Part shown: piece by piece, positions 44,169-54,127 of the stretch
Position numbering within the stretch: position 1 is the stretch's first letter
Layout of the letters: each line of letters opens with the position of its first letter
Assembly (NCBI RefSeq): GCF_009674775.1
Contig: NZ_WKKE01000004.1
Coordinates: 124,001 to 188,000, forward strand
Source of the DNA: Flavobacterium sp. LC2016-23
GTDB lineage: Bacteria > Bacteroidota > Bacteroidia > Flavobacteriales > Flavobacteriaceae
DNA: 64,000 bases
Direction of reading: 5' to 3'
Notes under the pieces: generated by a model
What the model was told of the DNA's origin: nothing
The model's database searches: none
The model's input: the letters and a program-made list of their open reading frames with translations, nothing else
Made by a program: the position numbers and the translations under genes

Positions 44169-45680
44169 CTAATTTAAGGGATACCCCGGATTCTGAACCA
44201 GATTTTTATTGGTTGTTAAAACACTGGTCGGAATCGGGAAAATCGCTCTGTATTTTTCAGTAGTTCCTTTTTCCCACCAAGGCAAAAAGAAAGTTCCAAA
44301 ACGAATGTTATCGGTTCTTCTTTTTCCTTCGAAAGTAAATTCCTTAAGCAGCTCCTGATCGATAAAATGAAGATCTATTGTTGCGGGCATTTCTTCTCCG
44401 GCACGCGCTGTTATTTGTTGTAAAAACGGTCTCGCTAACTCAGGCGAACCCAATCGCACATAACATTCTGCCTGCATCATTAGAATTTCGGCATAACGAA
44501 TCAGGACAAAATCGTGATCGCGTTCCCAGTTTTCTCCGGCTTTCATTTCATATTTACCCAAACGAACTCCTTCATTTTCTTTAGCATCGCCTAAGCTCGT
44601 CAGGTTTTCTGTATACGTAAGCGGTTCTCCGTTATCCATAATAATAACAGATCCTGTTGCCAGATTGATCTGATCACCGGCAATCATGCATTTTTTTCTT
44701 TTATCTGTATCGGCAAAAGCAGAATAAACACCCGGCTGTGCACACATTCCATTGGCACTCCACGGATAGTTTCCTGTTGGGGAAAGCGTAAGTTTATGCA
44801 AATAATGACAAGACATTGAATTCATATAATTCCCCACTGTTCCTGCTTTTGAATCGTAAGGAATAGCAAAAATAATTTCAGTCGATGTTTGATTTTCTGT
44901 GGCAAAATTGGCAAAGAAATCCGGTGTCAGAGTATAACCTGTCACTTTCTGGCACATCGAAAGACAATCCTGCCAGCGCGGTGTCCCGATGAATGCTTCT
45001 GAATTAAGGTACAATCTCGCCAAAATAGAATAGGCTACATTTTTGGTCAGTTTAGAATACACCACATTCGAATTCAGATGCGGAATGGCATCCAGTAATT
45101 CTTTCTCTACAAAATCATATACCTGTTTTCTTGTCGAATTAGACGGTAAATCCTTATCTTCAAAATTGGTTACAATGGGCACATTACCAAACATATCCAA
45201 AAGGTTGTAATAGTAATAGGCCCTTAACGCTTTTAGCTCCGCATAAATCGGTGTTTTTGCCTGAGCAGTCAGGGAAGATTTGTCTATCTGATAAATGATC
45301 GCATTGATTTTGGCAATTCCGGTGTAGTTGTAGCGCCAGGCCGAAAGAATCATTCTGTTGTCTGCTTTCCAGGTATGTTTCTGTGCGTCCTGATATTGTC
45401 CGCCATCGTACCAGTTTGTTCCTCTGGTTGGAATGGTCGCTTCATCAGAAACCACTTCATTCAAAAAGAAAACATATTCACAAGTTGGGTAATTATTGGA
45501 TATACCGTCTGCAAATCCTCTTAACGAAGAATAAGCTCCACCTACCAGCGCATCAATTTCTTTTGAAGTATTTCCAAAATTTCCGTCTTCTACTTTATCA
45601 TACAGATCTTCATTCAAATTTGTACATGACACCGTAAAAAGCATGCTTAAAAGTATCGCTGCTGTTATTTTGATTTTCAT
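44169..45680 (-). CDS. SusD/RagB-family glycan-binding lipoprotein
   Basis: A 503-aa outer membrane lipoprotein (lipobox SCTNLNED) with the SusD pattern: TPR-like helices, ALRAYYYYNLLDMFGNVPIVT at residues ~148-168, DHDFVLIRYAEILMMQAECYV and the C-terminal EFTFEGKRRTDNIRFGTF. It caps the SusC channel and captures oligosaccharides on the cell surface. Encoded 28 bp after SusC. Confidence 0.95.
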   Translation of the reverse strand: MKIKITAAILLSMLFTVSCTNLNEDLYDKVEDGNFGNTSKEIDALVGGAYSSLRGFADGISNNYPTCEYVFFLNEVVSDEATIPTRGTNWYDGGQYQDAQKHTWKADNRMILSAWRYNYTGIAKINAIIYQIDKSSLTAQAKTPIYAELKALRAYYYYNLLDMFGNVPIVTNFEDKDLPSNSTRKQVYDFVEKELLDAIPHLNSNVVYSKLTKNVAYSILARLYLNSEAFIGTPRWQDCLSMCQKVTGYTLTPDFFANFATENQTSTEIIFAIPYDSKAGTVGNYMNSMSCHYLHKLTLSPTGNYPWSANGMCAQPGVYSAFADTDKRKKCMIAGDQINLATGSVIIMDNGEPLTYTENLTSLGDAKENEGVRLGKYEMKAGENWERDHDFVLIRYAEILMMQAECYVRLGSPELARPFLQQITARAGEEMPATIDLHFIDQELLKEFTFEGKRRTDNIRFGTFFLPWWEKGTTEKYRAIFPIPTSVLTTNKNLVQNPGYPLN

Positions 45681-45708
45681 TTTTAATATTTTATGGTTAT
45701 CAATTCGC

Positions 45709-48708
45709 TTAGTTATTCAGCGTAAAATTTAATCCAACAGAAATTGTTGTTGGTCGTGGATAATTGTTGTATCGGTCAATTCCGGGCGCAGCCAATCCGG
45801 TTTGGTCTGCACCATCCTGTGCATTTAAGCCAATTTCCGGGTCTACTCCTTTGTAATTTGTAAATACAGCAAGGTTTTCTCCCATTACATAAATTCTGAA
45901 CTTAGAGCCTTTGTATTTCAGCGGTACTGTATACCCGACAGAAAGAGTCTGAAGCCTGAAAAAAGAAGCATCTTCGATCCAGTAACTGGAATATTTCGGT
46001 GCTGACGTGATTCCGCTTGACAGGAAATCATCCGGAACGTTGAAAGCCGGAAGCCTGTTCGGATCGTTCAGCATCATATTGGTCGCATTTAAAGCTTTTT
46101 GTCCAAACATTCCATATCCTGAAATACCCAGATCAAAATTTCCGTAGGTAAAATTCATTCCGATTCCTAAAGTCAGATCCGGCTGTACATTTCCTAAATC
46201 TTTTTTATCCGCATCTACCAAAGCACTCTCTGCTACCGTCTCACCTGCTGCATTGTAGTACAACATTTTTCCATCAGCATCAGGTCCGGCACTTTGAAAT
46301 CCCCAGAAAGTTCCAACCGGGTATCCTTCGGCAATCACCTGAGAATATTGTCCGGACATACCGGCTAATCCGTGTAAAGATCCGCTGTAAATTACATCTG
46401 TTTTATAGGTTGGATTTGATAATTTTTCAATTTTCTGAATGTTGTGTCCCAGCGTCAGGTTAGCATCCCAGGTAAATTTATCTCCTTTTATGATGTTGGC
46501 ATTCAAAGTAAGTTCCACACCTTTATTGGACATTTCACCCACGTTGGCCAGCATCGTTCCTACTAAATAAGGAGGCTGCGGTACTTCATAGGTATACAAC
46601 AAATCTTTTGTCGTTTTGGAATACCATTCGAATGAACCCGTAATTCTGTTGAATAAGCCAAAATCTACCCCAATATTAATTTGTTGTGTGGATTCCCATT
46701 TCAAATCAGGATTCGGGTTTTGCTTTGGAGAATAGGCGAGACTCCAGGTCTTGGTAACCGGATCGTAGTAACTGTCGTTTCCAACTCCTAAAATAGAAAG
46801 TGATTTGTACTCGCCAATTCCGTCCTGATTCCCTGTAACTCCATAACCTGCTCTTAGTTTCAGGTTGTCTAACCAGCCTTTGGAAGCATCCATAAATTCC
46901 TCACCTGAAATTTTCCAGGCCGCAGAAGCAGACGGGAAAGTTCCCCATTTATTGTTTTCACCAAAGCGGCTTGAACCGTCACGTCTCACCGTAGCGGTCA
47001 GAAGGTATTTTCCGTCGTATGAATAATTCGCACGGGCAAAAAACGAAACCAGGTTTGATTTTCCTTTATACGAATACACATCGCCCAAACGATAATTGTA
47101 ACCAGCGCCTAAATTGTTATATCCGAAAGCATCGGTCACAAAACCGCTTCTTTGTGCTCCGAAACCTTCATATATATTTTCGAAATATGAATATCCGGCT
47201 AAGGCACCAATAGTGTGTTTGTCTATAGTTTTGTTGTAATTTACAAAGATTTCGCCCTGCGCATTGGTGTATTCCGCATAGGTTCTTTGTGCATAACCGT
47301 CTTCTGTTCTTCCTTCCATAACCGCGTACGATGGTTTGTAAGTCCCTCCTTTTACGGCATTATGCTCCAATGAAATATTTGCCGAAGCTGTAAAATCTTT
47401 CAGAAATTTAACTTCTGTTTTAAAATAGCCCAAAAGTCTGTGTCTTTCATTGTTAACGGTTCTGTTGGTTAGAATTTCTACCGGATTTTCGTAGATATTT
47501 CCACTCACGGAAGAGAAATTTCCATTGGCATCATACACCGGAATCGTTGGATTTAAATTATAAGCACGTTCAAAAATTCTGTAATCTATAGGGTGCCATT
47601 TATCGATATTGGCAAACAATCCCATATCAAATTTCACGTCTTTGTTATCGCCAAGATATTGGTAAGCACTAACATTCCCGCTGATTCTTTCCAGACCTGA
47701 TTTTTTGATCACCCCTTCATTATTCAAATAGGAAATGGAAGTTCTGAAACCGCTGTCTGCTTTTCCCGAGTTGATGCTTAACGTATGTGATTGCGAAATA
47801 GCCGTCTGTTCGATCGCTTTCTGCCAGTTAGTATTTCCACCGTAATCTACAGCATCTGTATTTCCGGTTTGACGCACATAACCTCTCCATTGATTGGCTG
47901 ATAAAAGATCTAAATTATCTGCTACATAACCAATGCTTGATAAGCCGCTGTAAACCACAGAAACTCCTTTTGTACCTGATTTGGTTGTAATCATGATGAC
48001 TCCGTTGGCACCTCTTGAACCGTAAATAGCCGTTGCCGAAGCATCTTTTAAAACGTCTACCGATTTGATATCCGAAGGCTGCACTACATTGATATCAACG
48101 CCTGCAATACCATCTACTACGATCAGCGGACTGTTACTGGCGGTAAGCGAAGTTCCGCCACGCAAACGTATGGTAGCTCCCGCAGCCGGATCACCGGAAG
48201 GACGAATGATATTCAATCCCGCTACTTTTCCCTGCAAAACCTGCTCGGTTGAAGAGATCGTTCCTTTTACCAAATCATCTGCTCCAACGGTAGAAATCGC
48301 ACCTGTTAAGTCTGATTTTTTGACTTTTCCGTATCCGACAGAAACCACCTGAACTTCTGCCAGTGTATACCCGTCATTTTGCAGGCGAACCTCCAGATTA
48401 GCCGTTGTTGCAGTGATCTGAACTTTTTGAGTTGTCGAGCCAATGAAGGATACTTCGATCGCACCTCCTACGGCTACCTGCAAGGTGAATTTTCCATCGA
48501 AATCTGTAGTGGTTCCGTTTTTGGTTCCCACCTCCATAACAGAAGCTCCCGGCAATACACTTCCGGTATTGTCATAAACGGTCCCTGATACCTGCTTTTT
48601 CCCCTGGGCAAAAACGCCTGCCGAAAGAAAAAGCATGAAAATCATCCATACCGCCGATTTAGTAGTCCACATTAGATGCAGGACTCCTTTTATATTTTTA
48701 CTATTCAT
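45709..48708 (-). CDS. SusC/RagA TonB-linked outer membrane transporter
   Basis: A 999-aa protein with a signal peptide (ending GVFAQ), a carboxypeptidase-like regulatory domain (VSGTVYDNTGSVLPGASV to about residue 110), a plug domain (VSVGYGKVKKSDLTGAI, GANGVIMITTKSG) and a 22-strand barrel ending in SVGLNFTLNN. It imports glycan fragments with TonB energy, paired with SusD downstream. Preceded on the operon by two small surface proteins rather than being first. Confidence 0.96.
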   Translation of the reverse strand: MNSKNIKGVLHLMWTTKSAVWMIFMLFLSAGVFAQGKKQVSGTVYDNTGSVLPGASVMEVGTKNGTTTDFDGKFTLQVAVGGAIEVSFIGSTTQKVQITATTANLEVRLQNDGYTLAEVQVVSVGYGKVKKSDLTGAISTVGADDLVKGTISSTEQVLQGKVAGLNIIRPSGDPAAGATIRLRGGTSLTASNSPLIVVDGIAGVDINVVQPSDIKSVDVLKDASATAIYGSRGANGVIMITTKSGTKGVSVVYSGLSSIGYVADNLDLLSANQWRGYVRQTGNTDAVDYGGNTNWQKAIEQTAISQSHTLSINSGKADSGFRTSISYLNNEGVIKKSGLERISGNVSAYQYLGDNKDVKFDMGLFANIDKWHPIDYRIFERAYNLNPTIPVYDANGNFSSVSGNIYENPVEILTNRTVNNERHRLLGYFKTEVKFLKDFTASANISLEHNAVKGGTYKPSYAVMEGRTEDGYAQRTYAEYTNAQGEIFVNYNKTIDKHTIGALAGYSYFENIYEGFGAQRSGFVTDAFGYNNLGAGYNYRLGDVYSYKGKSNLVSFFARANYSYDGKYLLTATVRRDGSSRFGENNKWGTFPSASAAWKISGEEFMDASKGWLDNLKLRAGYGVTGNQDGIGEYKSLSILGVGNDSYYDPVTKTWSLAYSPKQNPNPDLKWESTQQINIGVDFGLFNRITGSFEWYSKTTKDLLYTYEVPQPPYLVGTMLANVGEMSNKGVELTLNANIIKGDKFTWDANLTLGHNIQKIEKLSNPTYKTDVIYSGSLHGLAGMSGQYSQVIAEGYPVGTFWGFQSAGPDADGKMLYYNAAGETVAESALVDADKKDLGNVQPDLTLGIGMNFTYGNFDLGISGYGMFGQKALNATNMMLNDPNRLPAFNVPDDFLSSGITSAPKYSSYWIEDASFFRLQTLSVGYTVPLKYKGSKFRIYVMGENLAVFTNYKGVDPEIGLNAQDGADQTGLAAPGIDRYNNYPRPTTISVGLNFTLNN

Positions 48709-48737
48709 TAGAATTGGTGTTTTAATTTGATAGTGAA

Positions 48738-49820
48738 TTATTTGTCTAACGTTTTAAGGGGAATCGAAGTATCCGAAATCGTCTTGTCCTTGTTGTCTTT
48801 TACCAGGACATGGATTTCAGTTAAATTCGGAACTCCGTTTAATTCTGAAACTAAATTGACAAATCCTTTGATTTCAGCAGTTCCTCCCATAAACTCACCA
48901 GAAATGGTTTTACTGCCGGCTGTAATCGTGTAAATCAATTTGTTTACACCCGATTCATTATTTTTTCTTGACATTCCCAAAAAGTCTCTCTGACTAATCT
49001 GCAAAGGGAAGAAAGCAAAAACCGGTGGCGGTGGCGGCACAAATTCGCCTGCATAAATAATCTGATCCCCGGAATTCGTAGTCCAGTCTTTTGCGACCAT
49101 CAGAAACGTTATGTTTTCCATCACAAAACCAGGTTCTGTATTGTAATATTCCTGCGGAATCAAATCCATTCTGTAAAAACCGTTTCCTAAATCCTTTAGT
49201 TTTGTTTTCTCGGAAACGTCCGGAAGCCAGGCCTGGTATTCCTGCAGCACTGCCCAGTTGTTTAAACCACTATGGAAGTGAACACTTGGAACGCCTGCGA
49301 AACCGTCTTTTAAATTAGAATTAAATAAAATACTTACCGGTTTATCAATTGTTGGTTTTGAAGGATAAGATCTGATTAATTCATTAGCAGTATAAAAGGA
49401 CGAAAAATCAGTATACGCCATGTTGGCTACATCACTTTGCTTCGATCCGTTTTTGTTTTTGAGACGGAACCAAAATCCGGCACTTGCGGCGATTTCTTCC
49501 GGAGTTTTAGAAAAATAAGCTGTCGGGGTCAGCTTAAAACTCCAGATTTTATCGCCCTCGTATTTTAGTTTTGCAAAATCAGAAGAGTTTTCCCAATTGC
49601 CTGCGTCCGGTTCAGAGGGTGACCAGATCCAGATATAAAGATCTTCTGTTTCTGCAAAGGTGGTTCCTGAAAGATCAAAGTACCAGGTAACTTCTTCATC
49701 ATATTTGTACACAACCGGATAGGATGACATCGGCCCTACGGCTCCTGCATTTTCCTGCGCCGTCACAAAATTCGGAGCCATCAAAAGGGCAAGTAAAATT
49801 GTATATATAAACTTTTTCAT
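48738..49820 (-). CDS. Putative surface glycan-binding protein of the PUL
   Basis: A 360-aa exported protein with a standard signal peptide (ends near VTAQ; no lipobox). It looks like beta-sandwich domains in series: residues ~25-155 (WYFDLSGTTFAETEDLYIWIWSP), ~160-265 (VHFHSGLNNWA), a poly-Pro hinge (EFVPPPPPVFAFFP) and a C-terminal domain. Aromatic-rich strands and the position upstream of SusC suggest a SusE/SusF-like glycan-binding role (inference). No family name recognised. It is 29 bp from SusC. Confidence 0.65.
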   Translation of the reverse strand: MKKFIYTILLALLMAPNFVTAQENAGAVGPMSSYPVVYKYDEEVTWYFDLSGTTFAETEDLYIWIWSPSEPDAGNWENSSDFAKLKYEGDKIWSFKLTPTAYFSKTPEEIAASAGFWFRLKNKNGSKQSDVANMAYTDFSSFYTANELIRSYPSKPTIDKPVSILFNSNLKDGFAGVPSVHFHSGLNNWAVLQEYQAWLPDVSEKTKLKDLGNGFYRMDLIPQEYYNTEPGFVMENITFLMVAKDWTTNSGDQIIYAGEFVPPPPPVFAFFPLQISQRDFLGMSRKNNESGVNKLIYTITAGSKTISGEFMGGTAEIKGFVNLVSELNGVPNLTEIHVLVKDNKDKTISDTSIPLKTLDK

Positions 49821-49828
49821 AGTACTTC

Positions 49829-50350
49829 TTAATTAATAGCGTTTAATTTGAATACATAAGACACGAAATCAGCTCCGCCGGAAGTACGCATCAGCTGAAG
49901 CTGCATTTCTTCGTTTTTACCCGGAACCGAAATGATCCTGAGCTCATCTGTTTTTTGAGTTTTCTGAGCATCACTGTACAAATAGATTCGTATGGCACTG
50001 GCATTTGTCTGCTGAAAGTCTGAGCTTAATGCCCAATATCCTTTTGGAGCAAATAAGGGAGGAACATTTCCGGTAACCTCGTAACTTGTAGGTCTATTTT
50101 GAGCATCTACTAGGAAGCTGATTTTAAAATCCTCGTAATTAAAATAGGTACTCAAGTTTTCTTCGCTTGGTTCGATTTTATTTGCTTTGGCAAATTCATC
50201 AACCATTTTCAGATTTGTTAATCCCCAGTTTCCGTTTACTTTTTCATAAATGGTAATGGGATCAACGTGGCTTCCGTCGTCAGTGTTATCACAGCCAATA
50301 GCTGCTAAACTCATCACAACAGCCAACCAATAAATACTTTTACATCTCAT
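49829..50350 (-). CDS. DUF5004-type lipocalin-like lipoprotein
   Basis: A 173-aa lipoprotein (lipobox IGCDN) with the KVNGNWGLTNLKMVDEFAK opening seen in DUF5004/lipocalin-like Bacteroidota proteins. These small surface lipoproteins often sit in PULs. It is first gene of the minus-strand operon; the next gene starts 8 bp downstream. A near-consensus -7 box (TAGTTTCG, minus strand) lies at 50398-50405. Confidence 0.75.
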   Translation of the reverse strand: MRCKSIYWLAVVMSLAAIGCDNTDDGSHVDPITIYEKVNGNWGLTNLKMVDEFAKANKIEPSEENLSTYFNYEDFKISFLVDAQNRPTSYEVTGNVPPLFAPKGYWALSSDFQQTNASAIRIYLYSDAQKTQKTDELRIISVPGKNEEMQLQLMRTSGGADFVSYVFKLNAIN

Positions 50351-50693
50351 AAATTTGTGGTTTGATTGTTAGTTTTTTTATCCGTAAAGGACAGAGCGAA
50401 ACTATAAGTTAAAAAAATATTAAAAAAAATATCTGCGAAAAATCAAGATAAAAACCGAACCAATATTAAATCAAAAAACTAATAATCAAGTATTTATAAT
50501 ATTTTTGTATTAGAAAAAATCAAGATGTTGTTTAGATAAAAAAAGGCAGATATTTAATGGTATAAATGACAATATCAAAATTAAAGTATACATTTTTTTA
50601 ACTATGCATATATATAATTGCTTTTTATTGTATAATTGCAAATTATTAAACTACTTTTAACATTTAGATCTTGTTTTTCAAATAAACGAACCC

Positions 50694-50723
50694 TTGTTTT
50701 TAAATGTGTTACGTCTAAATTTG
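50694..50723 (+). promoter_or_regulatory. Promoter of the DUF6377 regulator (TTG-N19-TAAATTTG)
   Basis: TTG at 50694-50696, a 19-bp spacer and TAAATTTG at 50716-50723 match the Flavobacterium consensus at both boxes. The leader to the ATG would be about 100 nt. Confidence 0.75.
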
Positions 50724-50742
50724 TTAAATCCTAAAAGTTACA

Positions 50743-50760
50743 AGCATAAGCGCTCATGCT
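50743..50760 (+). promoter_or_regulatory. Near-palindrome in the regulator leader
   Basis: AGCATAAGCGCTCATGCT is an 18-bp dyad with one mismatched pair about 20 bp past the promoter. It could be an operator or form a leader hairpin. Confidence 0.5.
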
Positions 50761-50828
50761 TACTTTGAATTAAAAACGAATTAACTCAAACCAACCAAAA
50801 AACTATTTTATACCCCCTAAACCAAAAC

Positions 50829-52433
50829 ATGACTATGCGAAAAATAGTAATGCTATATTTTTTCATTGCAGGTTTTTCTCTGGCTGCGAAAGAGACAAAT
50901 CCTGTTCTGGAAGAATTAGATAAAGTGCTCCTTAAAAAAGAAGTATATCTCAAAAAGAAATATCAGAAAATAGAAGCATTAAAAAAGAATGTATCAAAAT
51001 TCACATTAAGCCAGAACAACACAGCTCTTTATAATTGCTATATGTCGTTGTTTGAAGAATACAAATCCTTTAAATATGATTCTGCCTATTATTATTTAGA
51101 AGAAGCCAAAATTAAGGCGATTGTTCTGAAAGATCCAAAATATCTGGCCAAAAGCCGAATCAAAGAAGGTTTTGTACTCCTTTCTTCCGGTTTATTTAAG
51201 GAAGCTATTGATACTTTGAATGTCGTTGACGACAAAAAACTGGACCCCAGAAACAAATTTGAATATTACAATATAAAAGCCCGTGCTTATTATGATTTAG
51301 CCGATTACAACCGCGATCAGCGCTTTAATATCCATTATGTACAACAGGGCAATCATTTTCTCAAAAAGGCATTAGAACTAATCGGAACGAACACCAACGA
51401 ATACTGGGCTGCCGAAAGTTTAAAAAGACTGAAGCAGCAGGATTGGCGTGGCGCTGAATTTGCGTTTAGTTACTGGATTAACAATTATAACCTGCCACCG
51501 GATTACTACGGAATTGCCACTTCAAGCCTTGGTTATATTTATTCGGAAAGAGGATACACCAAAAAAGCGATTCAGTACCTCGCACTTGCTGCCATTGCCG
51601 ACGTCAAAAATGCGACTAAAGAAACCGTCGCCTTACGAAATCTGGCCAACGAACTCTTTAAAATGGGGTATCTGGACAAAGCCAACGAATACATCAACAT
51701 TGCCATGGATGACGCGACTTTCTATAACGCCAGACACCGCAAAATTGAGATTTCGTCAATTTTACCGATTATCGAAAAAGCGCAACTAAATAATGTAAAG
51801 GAAAAAAATGATAAACTGGAAAGAATCATTATGCTGTTGACAATACTTACGGTAATCATCATTTTATTTTCGATCATTATTTTCAAACAGCTAAAAGAAA
51901 GAAATAAGGCGCGAAAAATAATGGCTTCTTCCTACAGTCAGCTGCAGGAAATGAACATCAGCCTGAGTGAGGCCAACGCGATCAAGGAAGAATATATTAC
52001 CTATTTTATTAAAGCAACATCAGCATTCATTAACAAAATAGATCATATCCAGAAGAGTACGCTTCACAAGATCATTACGAAGAAAACAGATGAAGTGATT
52101 GCGAGTTTAAAACGTTATAATGTAAAGGAAGAACGCGAGAATTTATTCCATCAGTTTGATGAAATCTTCCTGAAGTTATTCCCGACTTTCGTAACCGATT
52201 TTAACCATTTATTTCCGAACGACCATAAATGCATCGTAAAGAAGGGAGAACTTTTGAACACTGAGCTTCGAATTTTCGCCCTCTATCGACTGGGAATTCA
52301 GGACAGCAGTCAAATGGCCGAATTTCTCGAACTCTCTGTAGCTACAATTTACACGTACAAAACAAGAATCAAAAGCAAATCCGACTTTAAAGACACTTTT
52401 GAAGAGAAAATCATGGCGATTAAAACGATATGA
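50829..52433 (+). CDS. DUF6377-type membrane-bound regulator of the PUL
   Basis: A 534-aa protein. Signal-like N-terminus (start at ATG 50829 or 50835), TPR-type helical repeats over residues ~50-320 in the periplasm, one membrane helix (331-352, [20 protein letters not shown]), a coiled coil and a C-terminal helix-turn-helix of LuxR-like type ([21 protein letters not shown]). This layout matches PUL regulators of the DUF6377/SusR-like group, which sense sugars in the periplasm and activate the adjacent PUL. Divergent position supports this. Confidence 0.85.
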   Translation: MTMRKIVMLYFFIAGFSLAAKETNPVLEELDKVLLKKEVYLKKKYQKIEALKKNVSKFTLSQNNTALYNCYMSLFEEYKSFKYDSAYYYLEEAKIKAIVLKDPKYLAKSRIKEGFVLLSSGLFKEAIDTLNVVDDKKLDPRNKFEYYNIKARAYYDLADYNRDQRFNIHYVQQGNHFLKKALELIGTNTNEYWAAESLKRLKQQDWRGAEFAFSYWINNYNLPPDYYGIATSSLGYIYSERGYTKKAIQYLALAAIADVKNATKETVALRNLANELFKMGYLDKANEYINIAMDDATFYNARHRKIEISSILPIIEKAQLNNVKEKNDKLERIIMLLTILTVIIILFSIIIFKQLKERNKARKIMASSYSQLQEMNISLSEANAIKEEYITYFIKATSAFINKIDHIQKSTLHKIITKKTDEVIASLKRYNVKEERENLFHQFDEIFLKLFPTFVTDFNHLFPNDHKCIVKKGELLNTELRIFALYRLGIQDSSQMAEFLELSVATIYTYKTRIKSKSDFKDTFEEKIMAIKTI

Positions 52434-52490
52434 TTTAAAAATAAATGCCACAGATGGCAGAGATTCGCAAAGATTAATCTCTTTTGAATC

Positions 52491-52610
52491 CTTTATCCCG
52501 ATAGCTATCGCAAGTGGTGAAAAATAATGCCACAGATTACACTGATTGTACAGATTTACACAGGTTAGAAAATCTTTAAAATCTTTTATCCCGATAGCTA
52601 TCGCGAGTGG
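52491..52610. repeat. Paired intergenic repeat around CCCGATAGCTATCG
   Basis: Two copies of about 27 bp (52491-52517 and 52583-52610) share TTTATCCCGATAGCTATCGC and AGTGG; the centre CGATAGCTATCG is palindromic. Each is preceded by a TGCCACAGAT stretch, so the real unit is near 90 bp. Confidence 0.8.
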
Positions 52611-52655
52611 CAAAAAAAAAAAAACGAAACCTCCTAAAATCGTGCTTCTTTCTAT

Positions 52656-52746
52656 ACTCTTTACTCTTTACTCTTTACTCTTTACTCTTTACTCTTTACT
52701 CTTTACTCTTTGCTCTTTACTCTTTGCTCTTTACTCTTTACTCTTT
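52656..52746. repeat. Thirteen ACTCTTT units (7 bp)
   Basis: Thirteen 7-bp units in strict register; three carry G for A at the first position. The tract lies between the stops of convergent genes. Short frames through it are artefacts of the repeat. Confidence 0.95.
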
Positions 52747-52775
52747 TTTCTAAACTATTCACACCAAACATTCCT

Positions 52776-53999
52776 TCATTCCACAGACTCAACCTGCAGC
52801 ACCACATTCTGATATCGGGTACTAAGGGAAAACAATTGTTCAGCGAAAATCATAATTCCCAGCGGTATAAAGAAAAAAATCATCAAACCTTCTTCGTATA
52901 AAAAATAGACTGCAATCATGTAGATACGGGCATATTCCAGATAATAAATCCATTTTCGCTGTTCCAGTAAAGCTCCGCAATTAATGAGGGTAATCAATAT
53001 AATAGACAGTACAAAAACTTTATCGAAGGCGTTCAAAAATTCAAAGTAATATGTAAAAACAGTTAGCAGTAAAGTCGAAATTCCCAACTGGATATAAAGA
53101 TAATTTTTGAATCGAAGACGCTGATTCGGATTGGCTTTATCCTGTAAAAACCGTTTTTCGAGTATAGGCCGAATGTCCTGATCCATGTGTGCAGGGCTTC
53201 CAAAAACGGCTTTCCATTTTGCTTTGAAACCGTTAGAGCGTTTCATCAATTCATAGATTTCAAAGTAATAGTGAAAATGCTGCCATAAGAAACTATAGCT
53301 TTTTAGTGGATGCGTTAATCCGTATTTTGGTTTTTCTTCTTCTGTCTGGAAAGTCCCGAAGAGACGGTCCCAGAAAGTAAACATATCTCCATAGTTTTTA
53401 TCGAGATATTTCTCGTCGGAGGCGTGATGGATTCCATGAACAGAAGGCGTTACGAAAACATATTCCAGCCAATTTATTTTTCCGATAAGCTGTGTATGGG
53501 TAAAAAAAGAATAAGCCCCATGAACAATCAGCATCGTAATCACCATTGTGGGATGAAACCCTATAAAAGGAAGAACACACCAAAATCCGGTACGGATAAT
53601 GGCCTGAAAAGTGGTAATTCTCGCCGCAGCGGTAAAATTAAATTCTTCGCTGTGATGATGGACAATGTGTGCTGCCCAGAAAAAATTGACCTCATGCCCC
53701 AGCCTGTGGTACCAGTACCAGACAAAATCGGTAGCCAGAATTAAAGCAAACCAGATAAAAACATTCGCCGGAATATCAAAAAGGCGATAATTATTATAAA
53801 TGAAATAATATGCCTGATAAAAACTTGCAGCGATAAACAGGTTGATCAGTCTTTCGGCAATACCAATACTAATATTCGAAACGGAGCTTTCATAATTGAA
53901 AATTTCCGGTCTTTTTTTTCGTTGTGCGATCTTAAATTCAATAAATAAAAACAGAAAAAAAGCAGGCATTGCGAAAGCAAGAAAATTAATATGTTCCAT
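52776..53999 (-). CDS. Sterol desaturase-family membrane hydroxylase
   Basis: A 407-aa fatty acid hydroxylase/sterol desaturase-type protein with several membrane helices. The three His-rich di-iron motifs are present: HRLGH, HIVHHHSEEFN and HGIHHASDEKY. Such enzymes use a non-haem di-iron centre to hydroxylate or desaturate lipids. The ~130 C-terminal residues add further membrane helices. Substrate unknown. Confidence 0.9.
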   Translation of the reverse strand: MEHINFLAFAMPAFFLFLFIEFKIAQRKKRPEIFNYESSVSNISIGIAERLINLFIAASFYQAYYFIYNNYRLFDIPANVFIWFALILATDFVWYWYHRLGHEVNFFWAAHIVHHHSEEFNFTAAARITTFQAIIRTGFWCVLPFIGFHPTMVITMLIVHGAYSFFTHTQLIGKINWLEYVFVTPSVHGIHHASDEKYLDKNYGDMFTFWDRLFGTFQTEEEKPKYGLTHPLKSYSFLWQHFHYYFEIYELMKRSNGFKAKWKAVFGSPAHMDQDIRPILEKRFLQDKANPNQRLRFKNYLYIQLGISTLLLTVFTYYFEFLNAFDKVFVLSIILITLINCGALLEQRKWIYYLEYARIYMIAVYFLYEEGLMIFFFIPLGIMIFAEQLFSLSTRYQNVVLQVESVE

Positions 54000-54127
54000 T
54001 TTAAAAATTACTTTGTGTATTCATAAATAATTCAAAAAGAAAATATTTTCACCAGTCAATATTATTTTCCGCGACAGAAAAGTATTGATTGATGAAAATG
54101 ATTTTCCTCTGTGTTTAGAGTAAATTT

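Larger units (their letters stand above)
50351..50828. other. Divergent PUL control region, 478 bp
   Basis: Non-coding, very AT-rich. It separates the minus-strand PUL operon from the plus-strand DUF6377 regulator. It holds a clear promoter for the regulator at 50694-50723, an 18-bp near-palindrome at 50743-50760 and a weaker -7 box for the PUL operon at 50398-50405 (minus). Confidence 0.6.

Noticed and set aside
52546..52901. Two overlapping plus-strand frames through the ACTCTTT repeats
   Set aside because: Products are Leu/Phe/Tyr repeats from the tandem tract, and the second part is antisense to the sterol desaturase gene.
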